DNA from: Defluviitaleaceae bacterium
GTDB taxonomy: Bacteria > Bacillota > Clostridia > Lachnospirales > WQUN01
DNA: 52,492 nucleotides
Reading direction: 5' to 3'
Assembly: GCA_009777845.1 (NCBI GenBank)
Contig: WRLD01000021.1
Location: 1 to 52,492 of the forward strand
The position numbers were made by a program, and so were the translations under genes. Under the pieces are notes generated by a model. It saw only the letters and a program-made list of their open reading frames with translations, did not search any database and was not told where the DNA came from. Numbering within the stretch: the stretch's first letter is position 1; every line of letters begins with the position of its first letter. This document shows, one piece after another, positions 17,359-25,316 of this stretch.

Positions 17359-17993
17359 GGGCTTTTGTAAAAACCGAGATGGACAAGCTCCGCAAAATGT
17401 CGTTTAAGGACAAACGGTGGTATATTTGGGAATATTATCGTGTACACCTTTTTACATTTGCGGCGATTGTGTTATTATCGGCTATGCTTATTAACTCGCT
17501 CGTAAATCCGCGCCCTAGCACATATTTATATATTGCGTGGTTTGAAGTGGAGGCGGACTTTTTACAGCTGCACGAGCTACAAAAGGCGTTGGACGTAATA
17601 GTGGAAAACCCCGAACGCCACGAGGTTTTAATCACCGATTATACTAACATGAACGACCGCAGGCAGAACAGCGGCCTACAGGCGCGCTTTCTCGCACTGC
17701 ACAAAATGAACGCAATAGACGCGCTTATCACCACAAGGCAGGGCGCAGAGGGGCTTATTTCGGAGAATTTTTTAATACGCCCTGCCGACGAGGTTTTAGG
17801 GCTTTTGCCGTCCATAGACGAGGAAAGGCTTATTTGGGCGGACTCCTCTGTTTGGGCGATTTCGCTAGCAGGCTCGCCGCTTATGGAGCGATTATATATA
17901 GACACAAGTGATGTCTATTTGTGTGTAATTTTGAATACAGAACGTATCTATGAAATAGCAAGGGCAGTGGAGGTGCTTATAAATGGCGCATAG
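17355..17993 (+). CDS. Unrecognised single-TM protein
   Basis: A 212-aa protein with a basic N-terminus (DKLRKMSFKDKRWYIWEYYR), one TM helix (about residues 34-53) and an extracytoplasmic domain of about 155 residues. I do not recognise a family. The external part has a layout reminiscent of small periplasmic-binding-like folds, but this is weak. ATG 17355 is chosen because it forms ATGA with the upstream stop; an ATG at 17298 would overlap the DUF6062 gene by 60 bases. The 3' end overlaps the protease start by 11 bases. Co-translation suggests it works with both neighbours. Confidence 0.8.
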   Translation: MRAFVKTEMDKLRKMSFKDKRWYIWEYYRVHLFTFAAIVLLSAMLINSLVNPRPSTYLYIAWFEVEADFLQLHELQKALDVIVENPERHEVLITDYTNMNDRRQNSGLQARFLALHKMNAIDALITTRQGAEGLISENFLIRPADEVLGLLPSIDEERLIWADSSVWAISLAGSPLMERLYIDTSDVYLCVILNTERIYEIARAVEVLINGA

Positions 17994-18981
17994 GCGTGGC
18001 TTGGTGTTTATGCTTTACATCTTGGTTTTTTTCCTGGTAGGCTCTGCCCTTTTTGGGCGGCTGCTTCCTTTGTTTAATGATGCGGACTCGCCGCTGGTTA
18101 TGCTTGTGTATCAGGTGCTTACGCTGCTTGTTCCGCTCGGGCTTTGGCTTTTGTTTTTCCGCGAGGGCATAAATCTGCATTTGCCGCATATTCGCCTAGG
18201 CACAACCAATTTAATATATATTGTAGGGCTAAGCATTTTTTTACAGCCTGCCATGTCTGCTCTTTCGCTAGTCGGCTCACTTTTTTTCCCGAACCTAGTC
18301 GCCGAGCTTTTGCTAGAAAAAGCCGATTACCCCTTGGCACTGTTGATTATGGGAATGGCGGTTACGCCTGCCATTTGTGAGGAGGTCGTTTTCCGCGGCT
18401 ATTTTCAGTCTACGTTCAAGGAAAAGCCGCTCGCTGTTATGCTTCTGCTCAACGGCCTGTTTTTCGGAATACTTCATTTTAATCCACAGCAATTCCTGTA
18501 CGCGTTCGCCATGGGAATATTCTTTGCGTACATTGTACATCTGACAAAAAGTATTCGCGCCGCCATAATTTCGCATTTTATCGTGAACGCAAGCCAGGTG
18601 TCGCTTATGGTTTTTTTGTCTAGGTATATGGACACGCATACCGAGGAAATGGAAATAGTGGTAGAAGGGCTTGAAAATACGGAAATAATGGAAATTATTC
18701 AGTATTCGCTCCTTGGCGCGATATTGCTTGTGTCGAGTATATTTGCAGGGTTTATTTTTTATTATTTTAGGCAGCATAATTTGGAGCGGTTTGCTTTGTG
18801 GGGTAAGGAGGGGGTAGGGGAGGAAGTTATTGCGGAAGCTACGCAGGAAGAAGCGGAGCGGGGCGAGGTCGTTTTGGAAGAAACTGGACAGACTGCGAGC
18901 AAAAAATTTGCGTTGCTGGACTATGCTTTGATTTTGGCAATAGTTGCGTTGTATGTATTTGTGGTAAGTGGTATACATTAA
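17983..18981 (+). CDS. CPBP-family intramembrane glutamic protease
   Basis: A 332-aa polytopic membrane protein with about eight hydrophobic segments. The CPBP/Abi (CAAX protease) motifs are present: EEVVFRGYFQ (Glu133, Glu134, Arg138), GILHFNPQQ and SHFIVNA, whose Glu and His residues form the active site in this family. A charged segment rich in Glu (about 275-310) precedes a last TM helix. GGAGGTG ahead of 17983 supports the start. In Gram-positive bacteria relatives process peptides, anti-sigma factors or bacteriocin-related substrates. The substrate may be one of the two operon partners, which is inference. Confidence 0.87.
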   Translation: MAHRRGLVFMLYILVFFLVGSALFGRLLPLFNDADSPLVMLVYQVLTLLVPLGLWLLFFREGINLHLPHIRLGTTNLIYIVGLSIFLQPAMSALSLVGSLFFPNLVAELLLEKADYPLALLIMGMAVTPAICEEVVFRGYFQSTFKEKPLAVMLLLNGLFFGILHFNPQQFLYAFAMGIFFAYIVHLTKSIRAAIISHFIVNASQVSLMVFLSRYMDTHTEEMEIVVEGLENTEIMEIIQYSLLGAILLVSSIFAGFIFYYFRQHNLERFALWGKEGVGEEVIAEATQEEAERGEVVLEETGQTASKKFALLDYALILAIVALYVFVVSGIH

Positions 18982-19318
18982 AATAAGTCTTAAAAAGAAA
19001 GACCCGACCTCAGGGGGGGGGGGATGAGGTCGGGCTTTGAGGGGGGATATTTAGTTGTTCCTTAAACGATGTTTAAGGTCACACTAATAATATTTACCAG
19101 TTTAAAACAATATTATACTTCGCGGATAAAAATTTTTTTTTACCCGCATATGACAGTCGGAGAAAAGCGGCAAAGCCGCGATGTAACCAAATTGTAAAAT
19201 TTTAATCAACCCAGACAGACATCAGCTTTAATAATTACAAGCGTTCGTTAAAAAATCCATGTTTGGGTTCTTTTAGCGAGTGTATAATTTTTCAAAATGA
19301 AGAAAAAGGAGGAAGTGT
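18982..19318. other. 337-bp interval: terminator and promoter region
   Basis: The left part holds the terminator at 19003-19037. The rest is AT-rich with no ORF. A TATAAT (19283-19288) lies 31 bp ahead of the next start and is the likely -10, with a poor -35 (TGTTTG at 19260, 17-bp spacing). GGAGGAAGTGT precedes the ATG. Confidence 0.6.
19003..19037 (+). terminator. Terminator with an 11-G loop
   Basis: CCCGACCTCA (19003-19012) pairs with TGAGGTCGGG (19025-19034), followed by CTTTG. The loop contains 11 consecutive G. The U-tract is short, so efficiency is uncertain; the A-rich left side would favour termination on the minus strand too. Confidence 0.65.
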
Positions 19319-20911
19319 ATGAAAAAGACTTTTGCAAGACGTACAGCCTCGGTTGTGCTATGCCTTTCCTTGGTTATGGCATTATTGACCCCGCTTGCGG
19401 TTTCGGCGGAGGAGGTTGTTTTTTCACTGGCAAATTATATTTCCGCAAATAGCCTTTCTGCGGGTGACGAGCTGCCCGAAAACACTGGGCTAGTGGGCGC
19501 AGGGGCTACGGTAACAGTTGCGGCAGGCAACACGCTTTCCGTTGCGCTCGACGGAACGGACAACTGGCGCGGGCTAGACCTAAACATTGCCGAGCTAGGA
19601 ATTTTGGACGGCGACCAGGTGCTTATTGATGTCCGCAGACCTGCGGGCGTTGCGCCAAACGCAAGAATCGTGGTTAGACAAGGCAGAATCAACTGGGACC
19701 AACCCTCTTGGCTTACATCTGCCGCGCTTAACGCAGGTGATTCCTATTCCTTTGCCCTAGGAATTACGCCAGCACATCTCGTAACCGCAGTTCCAGGCGA
19801 CTGGGCGGCGGCTGACCCCGAAACAATCAGAGTACGTCACGCACAAGATGATGCGGCTGTTACATCAAATTTTGAGATAACAGACATCAGAATTGTAAGA
19901 GGCGGAGAAGCGGTTTCACAAAACACCAAGCAAACCTTTGCAGGCGGAGTTCTTTACTCGTTGTTAGACGATATACAGGTTAAGGGCTTAAATATCGGTG
20001 CGACAATGGACGCTTCCATTTCCGACATTGACGTATTTACAAGCGCAGGCGACCCTGTTATTACCGCACAGGCAAACCCCTACGGCGGCAGGTCGCTACG
20101 CTTTACCGAACGCAAAAACGAGTGGGACGGTATCGACCTGCTCTGGCGCGAGCTTGGGCTTAATGACGGCGTTTACGAAATTATGGTAGTCGGAAATATC
20201 GAGCTAGAGGGCGAGTACGATTATCCAGAATTTGCGTTAGCAGGTTCTTCCTCTCCTTGGGGCTGGCTCGATGATGCCGAATTTACCGACGACGACGGCA
20301 ATTTTGAAATAATACGCACATTTATTGTAGAGGGCGGCGAGGTTCACAGCGAGTACGCGGGCCCAATCGGCGGAAACATCAGAGTACGCCCACCCGACAC
20401 AAGAAACAACTTTAGCATTTATCAAGTAGTGGTTGTTCCCTCGGGTACGGCTATTCCTGCACTTCCTGCACCTACAGTAGTTGTTCCTCCGAAAGACAAC
20501 GACCCTATACCACCACCTCCCGACCCAGTGCCTACAGGAGCAGTGGTAATTCAACTAACAATCGACAGCACCTCCGCAACCGTAAATAACGTAGCGAGAA
20601 CGCTTGATGCCGCTCCGTTTATCGCAGACGGCAGAACAATGGTTCCGTTCCGTTTTATCGGCGAGGAAATCGGCGCGTCAGTTGACTGGACTCCCGCATC
20701 TGGCGGAAATTCGGGTATCGCGCATTTTACCCTTGGCGGAAAAACCATTGATTTGCCCATAGGCGTGGCTCTTAGTGACGCTTCTGGCGTAAACATGGGT
20801 ACTCCTGTAATCGTAGGCGGACGTACCTTCGTTCCTGCGCGTTTTGTAGCGGAATCATTCGGCGCGGAAATTGCCGCCGCGTTGCCTAGCGTGACTATTA
20901 CTATGCAATAA
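19319..20911 (+). CDS. Secreted protein: two CBM-like modules plus copper-amine-oxidase-type (stalk) domain
   Basis: A 530-aa exported protein with a signal peptide ending near AVSAEE. Two similar beta-rich modules span about 30-190 and 205-375. Each has a Gly-Asp rich loop, a Phe/Arg strand and a Trp-Asp/Arg-Gly-Ile/Leu-Asp motif (NWRGLDL, EWDGIDL). A Pro-rich linker (about 380-405) leads to the copper amine oxidase N-terminal-like domain common on Clostridia surface proteins (ADGRTMVPFRFIGEEIGA and GGRTFVPARFVAESFGA). The modules recur in the next two genes. Carbohydrate binding is guessed from the beta-sandwich pattern. Catalytic residues are not recognised. Confidence 0.82.
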   Translation: MKKTFARRTASVVLCLSLVMALLTPLAVSAEEVVFSLANYISANSLSAGDELPENTGLVGAGATVTVAAGNTLSVALDGTDNWRGLDLNIAELGILDGDQVLIDVRRPAGVAPNARIVVRQGRINWDQPSWLTSAALNAGDSYSFALGITPAHLVTAVPGDWAAADPETIRVRHAQDDAAVTSNFEITDIRIVRGGEAVSQNTKQTFAGGVLYSLLDDIQVKGLNIGATMDASISDIDVFTSAGDPVITAQANPYGGRSLRFTERKNEWDGIDLLWRELGLNDGVYEIMVVGNIELEGEYDYPEFALAGSSSPWGWLDDAEFTDDDGNFEIIRTFIVEGGEVHSEYAGPIGGNIRVRPPDTRNNFSIYQVVVVPSGTAIPALPAPTVVVPPKDNDPIPPPPDPVPTGAVVIQLTIDSTSATVNNVARTLDAAPFIADGRTMVPFRFIGEEIGASVDWTPASGGNSGIAHFTLGGKTIDLPIGVALSDASGVNMGTPVIVGGRTFVPARFVAESFGAEIAAALPSVTITMQ

Positions 20912-20915
20912 AGGC

Positions 20916-21020
20916 AACCTCCGAAAACTCACCGTGAGCTGTGTCGCATCGCAGGAAATCCGCGGCAGTAGGCGGATTTCCGAGAAGCGACATATGCGAA
21001 CGGCTGAGTTTTCAGAGGTT
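20916..21020. repeat. Palindromic repeat family 2, copy 1
   Basis: AACCTCCGAAAACTCA pairs with TGAGTTTTCAGAGGTT, and the inner GGAAATCCGC pairs with GCGGATTTCC. The core (CGCTTCTCGGAAATCCGCC, read on the minus strand) resembles the other family 2 copies, but the outer arms are different. Confidence 0.75.
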
Positions 21021-21076
21021 CCTTAGGCTTAGGCTTGAAGCGAAGCTGTACTTGCTACGGCTTCGCATGGGTATAA

Positions 21077-21157
21077 GAGGTTGTTCCCCGTAGCCCGAAA
21101 TGTCGGATTGGCGGAAATTTCCAAGACGACATTGAGCGGCTGCGGGGACAGCTTCCA
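21077..21157. repeat. Palindromic repeat family 2, copy 2
   Basis: The arms GTTGTTCCCCGTAGCC... and ...GGCTGCGGGGACAGCTTC are complementary with a few G-U-like mismatches. The core has GAAATGTCGGATTGGCGG, shared in the inverse orientation with the copy at 46448. A separate small hairpin GCGAAGC...GCTTCGC sits just upstream (about 21040-21067). Confidence 0.75.
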
Positions 21158-21174
21158 AATAAAGGAGTAGCTAA

Positions 21175-22404
21175 ATGAAGAAATTATTGTTTCTTACGTT
21201 AGTAGTAATGGCTTTGGCGTTTACGGCTTGCGGCGGAACAGAGTCCGATAACGACACAAATATCACAAGCAACGACACGCCAGTTGCAGAAACACCTGCT
21301 ACAGAAACGCCGTCAACGGAAACACCAATCGAGGAAGCTCCCATTGTGGAAACCGTGGTACGCGAAAGAGCGGAACGACCCGAGGGCGTGCTCGCCGTTG
21401 TGTATTCGCTTGAAACGGACGAGGAGCTGCAAGAGCTGCCCGTAGGCACATCTGGCGGCAGTGAGGACGTTTTCGTTTCGCCGTATCTTGTTGGCTCGGG
21501 CAATCCGACCTTCCGCATAGTGGAAAATCCCTTGGGCGGTAACGCCATTAGGCTTACTCACCGCGAGCAAAGCTGGTACGCCGTAGACATTATCACGCCC
21601 GAGCTAGAGCTTAATACCGCCGATTATTCATATGTACTGCTCGTGAGCGGTAATATCGCGCGCGCGGGAAGCATAACCGTAACAGGGGGCGATTCGCCGC
21701 ACGCTACATTCTTTACACAGGAAGCCTCGGCAGGCGATTTTGTCTTGACAGGCATAATCAACGAGCGAGTGCTTGAAAACGCAGGCGAACGCGGACATCT
21801 ACGCGTAGGCGCAAACAACGCCGCCGACCTAGAAATCCACGAGCTGGAAATTCTTAGAATAGAACGCATTGCGCCTGTTGTAATACCCGAAAGACCCGAA
21901 AATGTTTTGTGGTCGCTTGCGACTGACGAGCATTTACAAAACCGTTCGCTTGGCGATTCTGGCGCAGGCGGGGCGATTTTGGGCGGAACAAGCTACCTGC
22001 AAGACGCAGGAAATCCGCATTTTACAATCGTGGAAAACCCGAACGGAACAGGCTTCGCGCTTCGCGTTTCCAACCGAACGCAGGATTGGCACACGATTGA
22101 CATTATGACAAACAACATGGACGGCTTTAACCCTGCCGAACACACCTACACAATACGCTTTAGCGGAAAGGTCGAGGAGCCGCCCGCCGATTCTACGGCG
22201 GATATTATGGGAACGGACTCGCCCTATGGCCGTTTTGCGGCGGTGGACGTGTCTGGTGACGGTGAATTTACTGTAGTAGCCGACAACATTAACGCCGAAA
22301 CAATGGCAGAAAACGGCGCGACAAACCGTATTAGGATTGCTCCGTCGGGCGAAGCAGGCGCGAGTGTGTATTACATTTATGAGCTAGAAGTAATAAGAAA
22401 CTAG
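21175..22404 (+). CDS. Lipoprotein with two CBM-like modules
   Basis: A 409-aa exported protein. The signal peptide ends in the lipobox LAFTAC, so it should be lipid-anchored by a Cys near residue 19. A Thr/Glu/Pro-rich spacer (about 22-65) leads to two modules (about 70-220 and 240-405). They share SLxTDExLQ, the Gly-Asn-Pro-x-Phe-x-Ile-Val-Glu-Asn-Pro stretch, and a Ser/Asp-Trp-Tyr/His-x-Val/Ile-Asp-Ile motif. The modules resemble those of the flanking genes. AAAGGAG precedes the ATG. No enzyme motif is seen; ligand binding at the cell surface is the simplest reading. It may be co-transcribed with the preceding gene only if the palindromes between do not stop transcription. Confidence 0.82.
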   Translation: MKKLLFLTLVVMALAFTACGGTESDNDTNITSNDTPVAETPATETPSTETPIEEAPIVETVVRERAERPEGVLAVVYSLETDEELQELPVGTSGGSEDVFVSPYLVGSGNPTFRIVENPLGGNAIRLTHREQSWYAVDIITPELELNTADYSYVLLVSGNIARAGSITVTGGDSPHATFFTQEASAGDFVLTGIINERVLENAGERGHLRVGANNAADLEIHELEILRIERIAPVVIPERPENVLWSLATDEHLQNRSLGDSGAGGAILGGTSYLQDAGNPHFTIVENPNGTGFALRVSNRTQDWHTIDIMTNNMDGFNPAEHTYTIRFSGKVEEPPADSTADIMGTDSPYGRFAAVDVSGDGEFTVVADNINAETMAENGATNRIRIAPSGEAGASVYYIYELEVIRN

Positions 22405-22452
22405 GGGCATAGCCCCTTTTCTACGGCGGACTGTGGTGGGAATGTCATCTCG
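22402..22452 (+). repeat. Gene-end repeat copy
   Basis: TAGGGGCATAGCCCC-TTTTCTACGGCGG then TGTGGTGGGAATGTCATCTC. The hairpin GGGGC-ATA-GCCCC with TTTTC directly follows the stop and is a plausible short terminator. Confidence 0.7.
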
Positions 22453-22478
22453 CAGAGCAGTTTCCTAGTGTATGAAAA

Positions 22479-22491
22479 TCGCCGAAGGCGA
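22479..22491 (+). promoter_or_regulatory. 5' UTR hairpin TCGCC-GAA-GGCGA
   Basis: A five-base stem with a GAA loop, 26 bases ahead of the lipoprotein ATG and preceded by ATGAAAA. The same hairpin with the same upstream bases occurs ahead of the FapA-like gene (48316-48328). Confidence 0.5.
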
Positions 22492-22517
22492 ATTTAAAAA
22501 AAGAGAGGGTATCAAAA

Positions 22518-23495
22518 ATGAGAAAAGCATGGTTTTTAGCAGTAATTTTAGTAGTAGTGCTTGCCTTTGCGGCATGTGGTAGCAATGAACATCCTGCGGC
22601 AACACCAGTACCAACACAAGCAGAAGTAGCGCCGCCACCTGCGGACAATACAGAAATAGAACCCGTTGTTGAAGTAGACCCCGCAGACCCAACCGAAGCA
22701 GACCCAGCAGAAGCAGACCCAGTAGAGATTGACCCAGTAGAAGCAGACCCAACAGAATCAGACCCAGCAGAGGTTGACCCAATCGAAGCAGACCCAACCG
22801 AAGCTGACCCAACGGAAGTTGACCCAGTAGAAGCAGACCCAACAGAAGCAGACCCAGTCGAAGCAGACAACACCGTGGTGGAAGTGCCAGAGCCAACACC
22901 ACCTGCACAAACCGTAAACCAAACCATACCAACTGGCGAAACAGTAATTTACACACTTGCAAACGATGAGGGCTTCCAAGGAATGGAAATCGGCGAAACT
23001 GGCAACGGCGGCGCGATTTTCGCAAACTCATGGTACATGATGGACGCAGGACAGCCACAATTTACCGTAGTGCAAGCGCCAGGCGGACATAAGGGCTTCC
23101 GTGTACATGACCGCGGAGATTCATGGGGATACGCTGTTGACTTTAGACGTAACCTCGGCGACGAGTTTAATCCGCCATGGGACATGAACACGTCCGCAAA
23201 CACCTACAGAATAGTGGCGCGCGGAACAGCACCCGCAGGAACAACCATGTTATTACAGGCTTCGGGCAGACCGTGGAGCTGGCTGTTTACATCAGAAGCT
23301 GATGCAGACGGAAACTTCTTAATCCACGAGCTAGTAAGCGATGATATTTTTGTCGAATTTACGTCGCCCACTGACCCTCCAGGGCGTGAAGTGCCGCAGT
23401 TTAATGACGGCTTTAGAGTTACAACCATACAAGACGAGGGTGCGCCCATTCCAGATTATGTAATCCACGACTTCATAGTAACCCTAGTAAACTAG
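22518..23495 (+). CDS. Lipoprotein with acidic repeat stalk and one CBM-like module
   Basis: A 325-aa exported protein. The signal peptide ends in LAFAAC (lipobox). A long spacer (about 50-118) is an acidic tandem repeat of the pattern xx-Asp-Pro, with Glu-Ala/Val preceding, repeated about 13 times. It should form an extended, negatively charged stalk or bind cations. One module follows (about 135-325), with ANDEGFQGMEIGE, QPQFTVV and DSWGYAVDF, related to those in the two upstream genes. The start ATG has GAGAGGG upstream. Function beyond cell-surface display is unknown. The acidic repeat likely varies in length between strains. Confidence 0.82.
   Translation: MRKAWFLAVILVVVLAFAACGSNEHPAATPVPTQAEVAPPPADNTEIEPVVEVDPADPTEADPAEADPVEIDPVEADPTESDPAEVDPIEADPTEADPTEVDPVEADPTEADPVEADNTVVEVPEPTPPAQTVNQTIPTGETVIYTLANDEGFQGMEIGETGNGGAIFANSWYMMDAGQPQFTVVQAPGGHKGFRVHDRGDSWGYAVDFRRNLGDEFNPPWDMNTSANTYRIVARGTAPAGTTMLLQASGRPWSWLFTSEADADGNFLIHELVSDDIFVEFTSPTDPPGREVPQFNDGFRVTTIQDEGAPIPDYVIHDFIVTLVN
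22674..22870 (+). repeat. In-frame tandem repeat coding acidic stalk
   Basis: Units of 15 bases of the type GAAGCAGACCCA(A/G)xx recur with point changes, all in frame, encoding Glu-Ala/Val-Asp-Pro-x. Slippage here would change stalk length without a frameshift. Confidence 0.85.
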
Positions 23496-23670
23496 GGGGG
23501 CATAGCCCCTTTTCTCCGCTGTACGGTGGTGGGAATGTCGTCCCGAGCCTTTCGGCTTGTGCCGCTTTTTCGACTGACCCTTGGTGGGAATGTCGCCTCG
23601 AACCTTGAGATAGCTTTCGGGCGGACGAGAATCGTCACGAAGCCTTGACAGCTTTTCGGCGGTGGGAATA
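23493..23670 (+). repeat. Gene-end repeat copies, extended
   Basis: GGGGGCATAGCCCCTTTTCTCC with CGCTGT and GGTGGTGGGAATGTCGTCCC follow the stop. Degenerate further units follow at about 23580-23610 (TTGGTGGGAATGTCGCCTCG) and 23625-23670 (ATCGTCACGAAGCCTTGACAG). It is the longest such block in the window. Confidence 0.72.
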
Positions 23671-23835
23671 ACGTCCCTAGCCTATACAGTCAAGAAAATC
23701 ATTCCAAGCCTATACAGTCGGGCAAATTAAAGCAAAAATAAAAACTTCCGTGTTTGTTACAAACACGGAAGTTTTTATCTATGCTATGAAATTTTATTAA
23801 GCCTAGCCGATTATTATACTGTTGAGGTAAATATT
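23496..23835. other. 340-bp interval: gene-end repeats and terminator
   Basis: Beyond the gene-end repeat block there are two short direct repeats, CCTATACAGTC (about 23680 and 23709), a strong terminator (23740-23776) and AT-rich sequence with TATACT (23815-23820) ahead of the methyltransferase. No gene is seen. Confidence 0.7.
23740..23776. terminator. Perfect 17-bp stem terminator
   Basis: AAAAACTTCCGTGTTTG, loop TTA, then its exact complement ending in TTTTT. With A and T tracts on both sides it should work in both directions and isolates the lipoprotein cluster from the methyltransferase. Confidence 0.9.
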
Positions 23836-24489
23836 ATGCAAAATAATGCTTGGCATTTAATTAAACCGAATGATTATGACGCGCATATGTCACATCCAAA
23901 CGTGGCACAAACACAAATGTTAAGTAAAATAATGAAAGAACAATTTGAATTACTTTCAGCAAAACAACGTTCTGATTCGTGTGTCGCCATATTAGGAATT
24001 ACAAACGGAAACGGATTAGAGCATATTGAATCATGCGATGTGTCTAAAATTATCGGTATCGACATAAATAAAGCATTTCTTGAAGAATGTAAAGTGAGAT
24101 TTTCTGAAATAGAACCAAAATTAAACCTTTATCAGATAGACTTAATGACTGAAACAATTCAAGCCGTAGAAGTCATTGAAAAATGTGATTTAATAATTGC
24201 AAATCTTCTTATAAAACACATACATCTTGATAATTTCTCCGAAATTGTATCGGGTTTGCCAAAGCGCAATCAAATTATTTCATGTGTTATTCAGGTAAAT
24301 CCTGATGGCGTAGCGGTTTCTCAATCGGGTTTTGAATATGTTTTTAAGGCTTTAGCCGACCAACGAGAAGAAGAAAACGAAGATACGATTATAGCCGCCA
24401 TGAATGAAAATGGATTTACGGTTACTAATAGAGTAAAATATGACTTGCCGAACGGTAAACAATTTATCCGATTAGATTTTACCGCATAA
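23836..24489 (+). CDS. SAM-dependent methyltransferase, class I
   Basis: A 217-aa soluble enzyme. The SAM-binding motif I is seen as VAILGITNGNGLEHI, followed by the acidic loop IIGIDINKAF and DLIIANLLIKHI as motif IV. The substrate cannot be told. The gene is clearly richer in A and T than the genes to its left and uses A/T-ending codons, suggesting transfer. GAGGTAAATATT precedes the ATG. It stands alone between a strong terminator and hairpins (CTATTTGT-CGT-ACAAATAG near 24533 and ATTCCCC...GGGGAAT near 24576). Confidence 0.8.
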   Translation: MQNNAWHLIKPNDYDAHMSHPNVAQTQMLSKIMKEQFELLSAKQRSDSCVAILGITNGNGLEHIESCDVSKIIGIDINKAFLEECKVRFSEIEPKLNLYQIDLMTETIQAVEVIEKCDLIIANLLIKHIHLDNFSEIVSGLPKRNQIISCVIQVNPDGVAVSQSGFEYVFKALADQREEENEDTIIAAMNENGFTVTNRVKYDLPNGKQFIRLDFTA

Positions 24490-24575
24490 TAAGCATTTTC
24501 TGTGCCATTGTTCTGCTGCTGTGGCAAGCGTCCTATTTGTCGTACAAATAGTGTCCTGTTTTTGCAAGATAAAAT

Positions 24576-24598
24576 TCCCCGCCTTGGAGGGGAATGAA
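24576..24598 (+). terminator. Hairpin after methyltransferase
   Basis: ATTCCCC-gccttg-GAGGGGAAT follows the methyltransferase by about 90 bases. No strong U-tract follows, so termination is uncertain. Confidence 0.4.
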
Positions 24599-24631
24599 TT
24601 ATATCCCTATCAACAATCATATTACAGCGCA

Positions 24632-24650
24632 GAAAAGGGGCTACGCCCCA
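24632..24650 (-). terminator. Terminator of the LspA-like gene (gene-end repeat type)
   Basis: Read on the minus strand: GGGGC-GTA-GCCCC followed by TTTTCTGCGCTGTAA. It is the same hairpin and tail seen after other stops in the window. Confidence 0.7.
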
Positions 24651-24652
24651 AT

Positions 24653-25243
24653 TCATTCTCTCGGTTTTTCTGGCAATCCTAGCTTTAGCCATCTAAAAAC
24701 GCTCGTTCTTTTCCGCTCTATCTTCAGCTCCTCTTTTGATAACTTATTAAGCCATAAGATTTCCCAAGCAGCCATATAAACAAGTGCAGATATAACCCCA
24801 ATTAAAACATATATATCTTTTGTGTCGAATATAAAATAATCGTTACGCGTAAAGTGTAAATTTAAAAAATCCAACGAACCGCCCCAAAACATATTGTCAA
24901 TAAGTATACAAACAAAGGCGGCAGAAAAGAAAGTTATATACGCTGTAAGTACATTGTTCCACTTGCCCCACTTAAACGTGCAATATTTCATATATCTATA
25001 CCACGCCCATATAAGCACCCACCCAATTGTAGTACATACAATCGATAGGAATAATGGCGTTTTCCAACCAAGCAGGGCTGGAATCGAACCACGATAGACG
25101 TTTTGCCACGGTTGGATAAATAAAATATTCGGAATTACATAAAATTCAACGTCCGTTAGGAAATGAGAAACCACCAATTTAATCCCTTGGTCAAGTGTTG
25201 CTAATGCAATTATCAAAAAAATTATTGTTTTATTAGGCTTCAC
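24653..25243 (-). CDS. Signal peptidase II-like membrane protein (LspA family, divergent)
   Basis: A 196-aa protein with four hydrophobic segments and LspA-type motifs: LDQGIK (Asp18) in TM1, then IDNMFWGGSLDFL (Asp125) and FDTKDIY (Asp143), corresponding to the family's two catalytic aspartates. LspA cleaves signal peptides of lipoproteins after lipid attachment, which fits the lipoproteins in this window. It diverges from the consensus: the usual DR after NxxD is not present and FNxAD is FDTKD. A typical LspA is about 150-170 aa; this has extra basic C-terminal residues. GTG 25243 follows GGAGGATTGAT and is preferred to the upstream ATG. The housekeeping LspA may lie elsewhere. Confidence 0.72.
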   Translation of the reverse strand: MKPNKTIIFLIIALATLDQGIKLVVSHFLTDVEFYVIPNILFIQPWQNVYRGSIPALLGWKTPLFLSIVCTTIGWVLIWAWYRYMKYCTFKWGKWNNVLTAYITFFSAAFVCILIDNMFWGGSLDFLNLHFTRNDYFIFDTKDIYVLIGVISALVYMAAWEILWLNKLSKEELKIERKRTSVFRWLKLGLPEKPRE

Positions 25244-25287
25244 ATCAATCCTCCACCACAGTACATTGAATGAAATCAATAAAAGTG

Positions 25288-25316
25288 TTGACTTGAATCA
25301 ACGCCGATTATATAAT
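25288..25316 (+). promoter_or_regulatory. Near-consensus sigma-A promoter
   Basis: TTGACT (25288-25293), a 17-base spacer, then TATAAT (25311-25316). Eleven of the twelve core bases match the consensus. Transcription should start near 25323 and reads into the two small genes. It is the best promoter seen in the window. It also rules out the ATG at 25266 as a start. Confidence 0.85.
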
